Positions 1 through 6,654 of a stretch of DNA of 8,660 nucleotides are shown here, piece after piece. The stretch spans positions 1 through 8,660 of the forward strand of contig CAAERF010000545.1 in the NCBI GenBank assembly GCA_900758315.1, in the 5' to 3' direction. The number at the start of each line of letters is the position of its first letter. Positions within the stretch are counted from its first letter, which is position 1. Position numbers and translations under genes: made by a program. A model generated the notes under the pieces. The model was not told where the DNA came from and ran no database searches. It worked only from the letters and a program-made list of their open reading frames with translations. Source of the stretch: an uncultured Oscillospiraceae bacterium (GTDB taxonomy: Bacteria; Bacillota; Clostridia; Oscillospirales; Oscillospiraceae).

Positions 1-51
1 ACCTCCTTTTGTGTCTGTTTTATTGTAACAGTTCGTGTATATTTGTGTCCA
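1..51 (-). promoter_or_regulatory. Promoter and ribosome binding site of a leftward gene outside the window
   Basis: Read on the minus strand, a -35 box TGGACA (46-51), an 18-bp spacer and a -10 box TACAAT (22-27) form a good sigma-A-type promoter, with one mismatch in each box. The expected transcription start is near position 15. The first ten bases of the window are the complement of AAAAGGAGGT, a full Shine-Dalgarno sequence. Promoter and ribosome binding site are correctly ordered for a gene whose start codon lies a few bases left of the window, divergent from the DUF389 gene. The 5' leader would be unusually short. The gene itself cannot be seen. Confidence 0.5.
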
Positions 52-143
52 CTTTTTTAGTATAGATCCAAAATCTTCGTCGAGAAGTCCGATCATGAAT
101 ATGACCGTATCTGCGATATGGGTCATCGCAATTTGTTGTGTGT

Positions 144-189
144 TGCTGGCGGGTGGATTCAACCACTTATAACTTGTTGGGTGCCAGCA
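144..189. repeat. Imperfect dyad in the divergent intergenic region
   Basis: TGCTGGC (144-150) is exactly complementary to GCCAGCA (183-189). Between the arms, GTGG (153-156) can pair with CCAC (163-166). No T-run follows on either strand, so this is not a terminator. It lies upstream of both divergent promoters and could be an operator or simply chance. The rest of 52-267 shows nothing convincing apart from the DUF389 promoter. Confidence 0.25.
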
Positions 190-203
190 CGTATAATCTA
201 GCA

Positions 204-232
204 TTGCTTTTTCTACAAAGTAGGGTTATCAT
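204..232 (+). promoter_or_regulatory. Probable promoter of the DUF389 gene
   Basis: A weak -35 box TTGCTT (204-209) is followed after 17 bp by a -10 box TATCAT (227-232), giving a start near 239 and a short leader that contains the AAGAGGGAGA ribosome binding site (254-263). An alternative is the perfect -10 hexamer TATAAT at 192-197, but it has only a poor -35 partner (TTATAA at 167-172, 19 bp away). Either could be used. Confidence 0.35.
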
Positions 233-267
233 ATTGTTATGTTTGATTAAAAGAAGAGGGAGAACCT

Positions 268-1284
268 ATGGGAGAAAGGCTAAGAGAAGCGTTTTCATTG
301 CGCCATGACACCGCCGACTATGGCGAGATAAAAGAACGTATTATCGGAGGTGGCCAAGTTACAGGAACCAACCTCTGCATTTTGATGATGGCAATTCTGG
401 TTGCTTCCATTGGTCTGAATATGAACTCCACTGCGGTAATTATCGGCGCAATGCTGATCTCTCCGTTAATGGGAAGTATACAAGCCTTGGGGTACGGTAT
501 GGCAACTGGCAATGCTGCGCAAGTCAAAAAATCTGGAACTGGGTTTTTATTTCAGATTATTATCTCCTTGGTTACGTCTACGCTCTATTTTTTAATTTCA
601 CCGATCTCGACGCAAACTTCTGAATTACTTGCGAGAACGCAGCCTAATATATGGGACGTAATGATTGCAATCTGCGGTGGAATTGCCGGTATGATCGGTG
701 CAACCAGAAAAGAAAAATCCAATGTGATTCCAGGCGTAGCAATTGCTACGGCGCTCATGCCGCCGCTCTGTACCTGCGGATATGGAATCGCACATGGCAG
801 CTTGCGTATTACACTGGGAGCCGGATATCTGTTTCTTGTAAACACATATTTTATTTTCCTTGCGTCTGTACTAGTCCTGATCGGCCTAAAAGTACCGCAA
901 GAGGGAGAGTTTAGCGCGCAACAGCGTAAACGAATGAAACGGCGCTTAGTTTGTAATACTGCGCTTATGTTGATTCCTTGCCTTGCCGTTGCTGGGGTTA
1001 TGGTACGGCAGGCTAATGTGGATACTGAGTCGGTTACTGGATTTGAAACTACGGCATCCATCCAAAGCGTTACACAGGAGGCCAGAGCCTTGTTCCCGGC
1101 AGTGGAGGATATCAAAATTGGGACACTGGAATCTTCAGACAACGAGGAGGCGGTGACATCAGAAAAAACTGTTGTTCTATATCTCCGTAAAGATTTGAGC
1201 AAGGAAGAATCTGGTCAAATAGAACGATGGCTAAATGAAGTTTACGACAGTACGTGCAACGTAATCTATATTATAGAGAATTAG
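268..1284 (+). CDS. DUF389 family integral membrane protein
   Basis: This is a complete 338-aa gene starting at ATG 268, with a purine-rich ribosome binding site (254-263) just upstream. The family signature is clear: a run around residues 45-70 with a strongly conserved stretch ending in AVIIGAMLISP (56-66), followed by LMGSIQALGYG. Likely membrane segments are at about 35-49, 54-77, 92-111, 128-145, 153-174 (with TALMPPLCTCG at 161-171), 182-207 and 228-246. A soluble C-terminal domain covers about 250-338. DUF389 proteins are widespread in bacteria and archaea, but no transport or enzymatic activity is firmly established for the family, so none is claimed here. The gene stands alone: it has its own promoter region upstream and a terminator right after the stop. 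Its base composition is more AT-rich than the secretion genes to the right, and nothing suggests a functional link with them. Confidence 0.93.
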   Translation: MGERLREAFSLRHDTADYGEIKERIIGGGQVTGTNLCILMMAILVASIGLNMNSTAVIIGAMLISPLMGSIQALGYGMATGNAAQVKKSGTGFLFQIIISLVTSTLYFLISPISTQTSELLARTQPNIWDVMIAICGGIAGMIGATRKEKSNVIPGVAIATALMPPLCTCGYGIAHGSLRITLGAGYLFLVNTYFIFLASVLVLIGLKVPQEGEFSAQQRKRMKRRLVCNTALMLIPCLAVAGVMVRQANVDTESVTGFETTASIQSVTQEARALFPAVEDIKIGTLESSDNEEAVTSEKTVVLYLRKDLSKEESGQIERWLNEVYDSTCNVIYIIEN

Positions 1285-1288
1285 GGAT

Positions 1289-1319
1289 AGCCGGTGTGAC
1301 AAAAGCCACGCCGGTTTTT
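1289..1319 (+). terminator. Rho-independent terminator after the DUF389 gene
   Basis: CCGGTGTG (1291-1298) pairs with CACGCCGG (1307-1314), 8 bp with one G-U pair, around an 8-base A-rich loop. The stem can be extended by two weaker pairs at its base. A run of five T follows at 1315-1319. It starts four bases after the TAG stop, so it should end the single-gene DUF389 transcript and insulate the downstream locus. Confidence 0.87.
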
Positions 1320-1459
1320 ATATCCCGAAAACCACTGGCTGGGCAATGATTCAAAAAAGCCTAGGGCGATGAAGATGATAGGAAAATCCCTTTTTGTTAT
1401 AATTGAATATACGGTCTGGCAACTGCATTACGAATCGTAAAAGGAAGGACATCCAGATA

Positions 1460-1538
1460 AGCCTGATGGAATTTCGAATATCATATTGCGCTTACACCTA
1501 AATGTCATAGGAAAGTATTCGTTGCAAACCTAAAACGC
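1460..1538 (+). pseudogene. tnpA: Fragment of an IS200/IS605-type transposase (TnpA, Y1 family)
   Basis: Translated in the frame of 1467-1538, this reads WNFEYHIALTPKCHRKVF and six further residues. From memory, that closely matches the conserved start of IS200/IS605 TnpA proteins, of the form SLxHTxWNCKYHIVFxPKYRRxVF. The preceding Ser-Leu pair is found just upstream (1460-1465) but in a different frame, so one frameshift plus loss of about four codons separates them. In the main frame, stop codons lie at 1458-1460 and 1464-1466 upstream and at 1557-1559 downstream. Only about 26 of roughly 140-150 codons remain. The HUH motif and catalytic tyrosine are missing, and no tnpB-like sequence is nearby, so this is a dead remnant. 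A purine-rich AAGGAAGG (1441-1448) could be the old ribosome binding site. Confidence 0.62.
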
Positions 1539-1559
1539 ATCCCTCTGGCGGTATCCTAA

Positions 1560-1588
1560 TTGTCAAGTGGAGAAACTCATGCTATACT
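1560..1588 (+). promoter_or_regulatory. Promoter of essC (extended -10)
   Basis: The -35 box TTGTCA (1560-1565) and the -10 box TATACT (1583-1588) are each one mismatch from the sigma-A consensus and are separated by exactly 17 bp. TGC at 1580-1582 supplies an extended -10 TGn element. The predicted start is near 1595, giving a leader of about 48 bases before the essC start codon. It begins about 20 bases after the end of recognisable transposase similarity. Confidence 0.72.
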
Positions 1589-1597
1589 ACATTAAAG

Positions 1598-1614
1598 TGA
1601 AAGTGTATCTTTCA
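1598..1614 (+). other. Small stem-loop at the 5' end of the essC leader
   Basis: TGAAAG (1598-1603) pairs perfectly with CTTTCA (1609-1614) around a 5-base loop, almost at the predicted transcript start. Such 5'-end hairpins can slow mRNA decay. The stem is AU-rich and short, and no specific regulator is implied. Confidence 0.33.
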
Positions 1615-1642
1615 GAATTTTCGACGCTGGAGGTATTCTGCC

Positions 1643-4600
1643 ATGCACGACAAGGATAAGGGCCGTACAGCCGGCAGAGGGTTTTCCGCTTTTGATGCCG
1701 GAGCAGGTGGCTACGCCGATCCCGACCTGAGCGGAATGCAGGTTGCGCTGATGTCCGATGACGGCTCTCTGCGGATACAGTGGATCTCTGAGCCTCCGGA
1801 AGGGACGTATCAGCTTGGAACGCCGGGAATGCCGCTCTATATTGAGGCGAAAAATGGCCAGTGGTATGCCCGCTGTGTCCGTCCCGCCTATTTTCAGCTT
1901 TCGAGCTCGCGGGTCAGCGCCGTTCCGCTGCCGGACAGCGGACTGATTCCGCTGATCGGCAACGGTCAGAAATGCATCCTGTATACCGAGAATACGAACA
2001 GCCAGAGCTCGGTTTTTCACAACTATTTCGTAGAGAAGGACGCGGAGATCACCATCGGCCGCCTGCCGTCCAACGATGTGGTGTATCCCAACCGCTTTGT
2101 CTCCAAAACCCATGCCACGCTGAAGTGGGAGGGAAAGCGCTGGCTGATCCGGGACTGCAACAGTGCCAACGGCGTATTTGTCAACGATAGAAAGGTGGCG
2201 ACCGCGGAGCTGCACGTAGGGGACTCCGTTTTCATTCTGGGACTGCGGATCCTCATCGGTGCAGGCTTTATCTCCATTAACGACGGCAACAACCGTGCCC
2301 AGATCACCTCCCGCAAGCTCCGACTGGCGGAGACTCTGGAAAAACCGTTGGGAGGACGCCGTCCATCCGGGGATGCCGCTGTGGACCAGCGCTTCAACCG
2401 CATTCCCAGACACCGTACCGCGCTGTCGCCAAAGGACATCGAAATTGAAGGGCCGCCCATGTCCCTGAACTCCAATCAGATTCCGCTGCTGCTGCGGATG
2501 GGCGGCTCCATGGTGATGAGCGGCACCTCTGCGCTGGCCGGGCACTTTACACCGCTGCTCACCTCGCTGCTCTTCCCGCTGATGACCCAGAAGTACACCG
2601 ACAAGGAGAAGAAGGAGTACGAGACCCGCCGGGTGGAAAAATACCGGGCCTATCTGAAGCAGAAAGAGGCCGAGATTCAGACGGAACGGGAACGGGAACA
2701 GCGCATCCTCAACCAGAATTTTGTCCCTCTGGACCGGCTGTTCACCGAGCGCCTTGATAAAACCCAGCTGTGGGGCCGCCGGAAGGTGGATGATGACTTT
2801 CTCCAGCTGAGAGTGGGCCGGGGACGTCTGCCGATGCTGGCGGAGATCTCCTACCCAAACCGCCGCTTTGGCATGGATGAGGATCCCCTTGAGGAGCAGA
2901 TGTTCCGGCTGGCGGAAACACCTGTCTTTCTGGAGGACGTCCCCATCGTCCTCTCCCTTCTGGAGCACCACGTCTGCGGCGTCAAGGGAAGCCGTCAGCT
3001 CACTCTGGCGTTTTTACAGCGTCTGCTTCAGCAGGCCATCTTTCTCCACAGCTATGACGAGATGAAGCTGGTACTTCTGGCGGAGCCGAAGGAGCTGGAC
3101 AAGCTAGAGTATGTGAAATACCTTCCTCACGTGTGGGATAACGGGAAAACCATCCGGTTTGTGGCCACCAATCCTGCCGAGGCCTATCAGATCAGTGAGT
3201 ATCTGCGGGCCGAAATCGGCGGGGACCTGGAACGGCCCCGTGCCCTTCACGACATCCTGAAGGCGCGTCCGTACTATGTGGTGTTTGCCCTGAGTAAGCG
3301 CATTCTGGACAGCATGGAGGTGATGAAGGACGTCATGCAGCAGGAGGAAAACTGCGGCGTCTGCGTGATCGCGGCCTTTGAGGACGTGCCCAAGGACTGC
3401 TCCATCCTCTTTGAGCTGGATGGCGCCCTCAAAGGGCAGCACAGAGCGGTCTATCTGAACCAGCTGGAGCGAGAGGACGACCTGTTCCAGCTGGACACCT
3501 ACAACCCGGCATGGGCGCTCCAGACCATGAGACAGATCGCCAATACCAGCCTGAAACTGGGCGCCCAGGCCTATGAGCTGCCCAAAACCGTCACCTTCCT
3601 GGATATGTACGGGGTGGGACGACTGAGACAGCTCCAGCTGCTGAAGCGGTGGCGGGAGAATGACCCGTCCAAATCGTTGGCGGTCCCGGTGGGCGTGGCC
3701 ACGGACGGTTCCGCCTTTACGCTGGACCTCCACGAAAAATTCCAGGGACCGCACGGACTGGTGGCCGGTATGACCGGATCGGGCAAGAGTGAGTTTCTGC
3801 TGACCTACATCCTGTCCATGGCGGTGAACTTCCGCCCCGACGAGGTGGCCTTTGTCCTGATCGACTACAAGGGCGGCGGACTGGCCGGCGCCTTTGTGGA
3901 CGAGAGCCGGGGCGTCCACTTGCCCCATGTGGTGGGCACCATCACCAACCTGGACGGCGCGGCGATTCAGCGCTCTCTGATCTCCCTGCAAAGCGAGGTC
4001 CAGCGCCGCCAGCGGGTCTTTAACCAGGCCAAGAGCGCCGTCAATGAGGGCACCATGGATATCTATGCCTACCAGCGCCTGTACCGCCGGCATCTGGTGG
4101 AGGAGCCGATGCCCCATCTGTTCATCGTCTCGGACGAGTTCGCGGAGCTGAAACAGCAGGAGCCCGAGTTTATGGACCAGCTCATCAGCATCGCCCGAAT
4201 CGGCCGAAGTTTGGGCGTCCACCTCATTCTCGCCACCCAGAAACCTGCCGGCGTGGTCAACGATCAGATCTGGAGCAACTCCAAATTCAAGGTCTGCCTG
4301 AAGGTCCAGGACCGTTCGGACAGTATGGATATGCTCAAGCGCCCGGAGGCGGCGGAGCTCAGGGAGACCGGCCGGTTTTACTTACAGGTTGGCTACAATG
4401 AATTCTTCGCCCTGGGACAGTCCGGCTGGTGTGGCGCGCCCTATGAGCCCCAGGAGACCATGGTCCGGAAAACCGACAACTCCGTCCAGTTTATTGACCT
4501 GGTGGGCCAGAACCTCTACACCGCGCAGCCCCAGGAGAAGCGCAAAGGGAGCGGCAGAAGCCAGCTGGCGGCCGCTGTGGAAGCGGTGTCCAAAGCTGCG

Positions 4601-6367
4601 GCCTCCATGGGGACTGTCAGCCACGCGCTGTGGAAGCCGGAGCTGACGAGGAAGCTGGATCTGGACGCGGTCGAGGGTCTGAACGCCCGGGAGAACAACG
4701 GCGCCGGTGTCAGTGTCACCGTGGGCTTTCTGGATGACCCGGAGCAGCAGCGCCAGTTCCCGCTGACGCTGGAGCTGCAAAACAGCCGGCATCTGCTGAT
4801 TGCCGGAGACGCGGGCAGTGGAAAAACCACGCTGATTCAGACCATACTGCTCTCGCTGGCCCGGCGCTATTCGCCGGAACAGGTCAACTTCTACCTTTTT
4901 GATTACTCCAGCCGGATGCTCACCGCCTTTCGCGCTCTCCCTCACTGCGGCGGCGTACTGTGCGAGGACGATGCGGCGTCCATTGACAGATTTTTTGAGC
5001 TCATCAACGGCATTGTGGCCCAGCGAAAACAGCTGTTTTTCGAGCTGGAGGTGGGCAGCTATGAGGCGGCGAACAAAATCCGGCCGATGCCCCTGATTGT
5101 CGTGGTGATCGACAACCTCGCGGGCTTTACCGCCACGGATCAGGGCCAGAAGTGTTCCTATCTGCTGGGCGACTGGATGCGCAATGCCGCCAACTACGGC
5201 GTGAAGTATATCATCTCCTGCGCGCACATGAACGAGGTCATGCTGCGCACCCGGCAGGAGCTGGGAGAGAGAATCAGCCTGCATCAGAGCGACCGCTACG
5301 AATACGGCGAAGTGCTGGATACCCGCTGTGAATATCTTCCTCCCGACTGCCCGGGCAGAGGACTGATGCTCTGGGAGGGCAGACCGCTGGAGCTTCAGGC
5401 TGCGCTGTACCGGCCGGATCTGGATGACGCAGAACGGGTGCAGGCGGTCAAGGGACTGCTGCAAACCGTCGCGGCGAAAAATCAGGGCTTCCGTCCGGCC
5501 CAGCGCCTGCCCGTGATCTCCGAGACCGAGACCTATGCGGAATTCGCCGACAGGTTCCAGACAGGCCGGATCCCGCTGGGCTATTCGCTCTCCGACGCAA
5601 GGCAGATCGCGCTGCCGCTCAAGCAGCTGTCGCCGCTGGCCCTCTACTTTGGTAATCCGCTGGGGATTGCACCGGTGCTGGAGAATTTCCTGTACGCCGC
5701 CAAACGGGAGCGGGCAGAGCTGATTGTGGTGCGGCGGCAGAAGGGAAGTCTCTTCCAGGCGGATGGAGCCGATTCCCTGAACTGGCTGCTGGATACGTCG
5801 GACGAGATCGTTGACACCACGGAGCGGGCCCTCTCAAAGATGTGGCATGATCTGCTTGAGCGGCTCAAGGGCCGTTCCGCGCTTCTGCAGGACTACTGCG
5901 CAAAGCATGGCATCAGGATGAAAGAAAGGGACGCGTACAAGCGGACGTTCGCCTATATGACGCAGCAGACAACGCCGCTGCTGATCCTGTTCGAGAGCTT
6001 TTCCGACGTATGTATGGAGGTGGATGAGGCGACCACCCAGTTCCTGTCCGCGATCTTTCAGCAGGCCCGTCTGTTCAACCTGTACGTGATCGGCTGTTTT
6101 TACCCGGAGCAGACCCCGGTCTACCCGGTGCACGACCTCTTCCAGGCCCTGACCAGTGAGGAGCTGGTGATGCTGTTCGGCGGACGGATGCTGGGGCATG
6201 AGCTGTGCCAGCTGCCCGGCGAGTACGCCGAAAATGACAACGTCGGCACATACAATCGCTGTCTGATGAAGTACCGGGACGGATACTATCCGCTGCTGAT
6301 GCCCTGCGGCCAGATGCTGGCAGAGCAGGAGGATGAGGATGACAGGCCCATTTTTTCCGTCGGATGA
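1643..6367 (+). CDS. essC: Type VII secretion motor ATPase EssC (FHA-FtsK/SpoIIIE)
   Basis: EssC is the membrane-bound hexameric motor that recruits and drives substrates of firmicute T7SSb systems. The protein is 1574 aa, slightly longer than the roughly 1480-1500 aa of staphylococcal EssC or Bacillus YukB. ATG 1643 follows CTGGAGGT (1627-1634) at 8 bases. Residues 1-110 resemble a degenerate first FHA-like domain. A full FHA domain lies at about 113-205, with G139-R140, S154, H157 and N176-G177. A hydrophobic hairpin (about 280-315) is the likely membrane anchor, followed by a charged coiled coil (about 316-355). ATPase D1 has Walker A GMTGSGKS (709-716) and Walker B ending D831-E832. D2 has Walker A GDAGSGKT (1055-1062), but its Walker B ends D1157-N1158. 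D3 (from about 1330) has GNPLGIAP (1337-1344) where Walker A should be, so it is probably a non-hydrolysing substrate-binding domain. It heads the small-protein cluster. Confidence 0.97.
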   Translation: MHDKDKGRTAGRGFSAFDAGAGGYADPDLSGMQVALMSDDGSLRIQWISEPPEGTYQLGTPGMPLYIEAKNGQWYARCVRPAYFQLSSSRVSAVPLPDSGLIPLIGNGQKCILYTENTNSQSSVFHNYFVEKDAEITIGRLPSNDVVYPNRFVSKTHATLKWEGKRWLIRDCNSANGVFVNDRKVATAELHVGDSVFILGLRILIGAGFISINDGNNRAQITSRKLRLAETLEKPLGGRRPSGDAAVDQRFNRIPRHRTALSPKDIEIEGPPMSLNSNQIPLLLRMGGSMVMSGTSALAGHFTPLLTSLLFPLMTQKYTDKEKKEYETRRVEKYRAYLKQKEAEIQTEREREQRILNQNFVPLDRLFTERLDKTQLWGRRKVDDDFLQLRVGRGRLPMLAEISYPNRRFGMDEDPLEEQMFRLAETPVFLEDVPIVLSLLEHHVCGVKGSRQLTLAFLQRLLQQAIFLHSYDEMKLVLLAEPKELDKLEYVKYLPHVWDNGKTIRFVATNPAEAYQISEYLRAEIGGDLERPRALHDILKARPYYVVFALSKRILDSMEVMKDVMQQEENCGVCVIAAFEDVPKDCSILFELDGALKGQHRAVYLNQLEREDDLFQLDTYNPAWALQTMRQIANTSLKLGAQAYELPKTVTFLDMYGVGRLRQLQLLKRWRENDPSKSLAVPVGVATDGSAFTLDLHEKFQGPHGLVAGMTGSGKSEFLLTYILSMAVNFRPDEVAFVLIDYKGGGLAGAFVDESRGVHLPHVVGTITNLDGAAIQRSLISLQSEVQRRQRVFNQAKSAVNEGTMDIYAYQRLYRRHLVEEPMPHLFIVSDEFAELKQQEPEFMDQLISIARIGRSLGVHLILATQKPAGVVNDQIWSNSKFKVCLKVQDRSDSMDMLKRPEAAELRETGRFYLQVGYNEFFALGQSGWCGAPYEPQETMVRKTDNSVQFIDLVGQNLYTAQPQEKRKGSGRSQLAAAVEAVSKAAASMGTVSHALWKPELTRKLDLDAVEGLNARENNGAGVSVTVGFLDDPEQQRQFPLTLELQNSRHLLIAGDAGSGKTTLIQTILLSLARRYSPEQVNFYLFDYSSRMLTAFRALPHCGGVLCEDDAASIDRFFELINGIVAQRKQLFFELEVGSYEAANKIRPMPLIVVVIDNLAGFTATDQGQKCSYLLGDWMRNAANYGVKYIISCAHMNEVMLRTRQELGERISLHQSDRYEYGEVLDTRCEYLPPDCPGRGLMLWEGRPLELQAALYRPDLDDAERVQAVKGLLQTVAAKNQGFRPAQRLPVISETETYAEFADRFQTGRIPLGYSLSDARQIALPLKQLSPLALYFGNPLGIAPVLENFLYAAKRERAELIVVRRQKGSLFQADGADSLNWLLDTSDEIVDTTERALSKMWHDLLERLKGRSALLQDYCAKHGIRMKERDAYKRTFAYMTQQTTPLLILFESFSDVCMEVDEATTQFLSAIFQQARLFNLYVIGCFYPEQTPVYPVHDLFQALTSEELVMLFGGRMLGHELCQLPGEYAENDNVGTYNRCLMKYRDGYYPLLMPCGQMLAEQEDEDDRPIFSVG

Positions 6368-6398
6368 GCCGGAGTTCCGGGATGAAAACAATCCGGTA

Positions 6399-6428
6399 TT
6401 GACAGAAATGTGGTGAATTATGTATAAT
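6399..6428 (+). promoter_or_regulatory. Consensus sigma-A promoter for the small-protein genes
   Basis: TTGACA (6399-6404), an 18-bp spacer and TATAAT (6423-6428) match the consensus at all twelve positions. This is the best promoter match noticed in the window. It begins 31 bases after the essC stop and overlaps the ATG of the 65-aa gene at 6420. The predicted start near 6435 lies inside that gene. It should therefore drive the 100-aa ESX-like gene and those after it, with a leader of about 220 bases. Confidence 0.65.
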
Positions 6429-6617
6429 TCTTTTAGTACAGCCGTGGAAAGACTGAATAAATTGATCGAGTTGCTGGACGATGAGCCGGCTGCCCTCGCA
6501 AAGGTACTTTCGGGCGAGATTTTCGACGCCTATGTGGAGCTGGTAAAAAGCGAGAGAGAACTTCTCCGGGACAGCAAACAGGAACTGATTCGATACAGTC
6601 AGCGGCATTCCATGTAA
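6420..6617 (+). CDS. Small helical protein of unknown function (65 aa)
   Basis: I do not recognise this family. The 65-aa product is almost entirely charged helix: a first amphipathic segment (about 5-20, FSTAVERLNKLIELLDD), a short break at EPAA, and a second segment (about 24-63) rich in Glu, Arg and Lys. It has no signal peptide, membrane segment or Trp-x-Gly motif. The start is set by an in-frame TGA at 6414, so ATG 6420 is the first possible codon. Its ribosome binding site is poor (GGTG at 6412-6415). It sits 52 bases after essC and 37 bases before the ESX-like gene, which suggests a T7SS accessory or substrate-partner protein. A perfect promoter overlaps the start codon, so transcripts from that promoter would lack the ATG. 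Translation would need essC read-through or an internal start such as GTG 6444. Codon choice looks coding, but product and start are uncertain. Confidence 0.7.
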   Translation: MYNSFSTAVERLNKLIELLDDEPAALAKVLSGEIFDAYVELVKSERELLRDSKQELIRYSQRHSM

Positions 6618-6637
6618 GAAGTCAAGTGCGCTATCGC

Positions 6638-6646
6638 AAAAGGAGG
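6638..6646 (+). promoter_or_regulatory. Strong ribosome binding site setting a GTG start
   Basis: AAAAGGAGG lies 8 bases before GTG 6655. No in-frame ATG lies near enough to use it, so GTG is the start codon of the ESX-like gene. A 4-bp hairpin (TGCG 6627-6630 with CGCA 6635-6638) sits immediately upstream and touches its first base. Confidence 0.8.
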
Positions 6647-6654
6647 CTCACCAA

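Larger units (their letters stand above)
1320..1642 (+). other. Non-coding spacer between the DUF389 gene and essC
   Basis: This stretch carries no intact gene. It holds a transposase fragment (about 1460-1538), the essC promoter (1560-1588), a small leader hairpin (1598-1614) and the essC ribosome binding site. A possible older promoter, ATGATA (1375-1380), 17 bp, TATAAT (1398-1403), precedes the transposase fragment and an AAGGAAGG site (1441-1448). It may have been the promoter of the lost insertion sequence. A 23-codon open frame at 1369-1440 lacks a good ribosome binding site and was not called. Confidence 0.6.

Noticed and set aside
95..172. A 25-codon hydrophobic micro-ORF (MNMTVSAIWVIAICC onward)
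   Set aside because: It could be a small membrane peptide or a gene remnant, but no Shine-Dalgarno precedes the ATG and a single hydrophobic run is weak evidence.
1369..1440. A 23-codon frame (MKMIGKSLFVII onward), considered as a leader peptide or another transposase tail
   Set aside because: It has no proper ribosome binding site and no confident similarity; part of it overlaps a possible old promoter.
1592..2971. A 459-codon open frame on the minus strand opposite the start of essC
   Set aside because: It lies wholly across the FHA, membrane and coiled-coil coding region of essC. It is a by-product of GC-rich codons, and its translation shows low-complexity His, Gln, Arg and Leu runs with no recognisable domain.
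3104..4222. A 372-codon minus-strand open frame within essC
   Set aside because: It is antisense to the first ATPase domain, including the Walker motifs, and its product has no family features. The plus-strand reading is certain.
4382..5464. A 360-codon minus-strand open frame within essC
   Set aside because: It is antisense to the second ATPase domain and has no plausible ribosome binding site or domain.
6364..6402. A 12-codon ORF overlapping the essC stop as ATGA
   Set aside because: It is too short to judge, has no family, and probably arises by chance from the essC stop context.
5834..6608. Minus-strand open frames across the essC end and the 65-aa gene
   Set aside because: They overlap well-supported plus-strand genes and the consensus promoter, and have no family resemblance.
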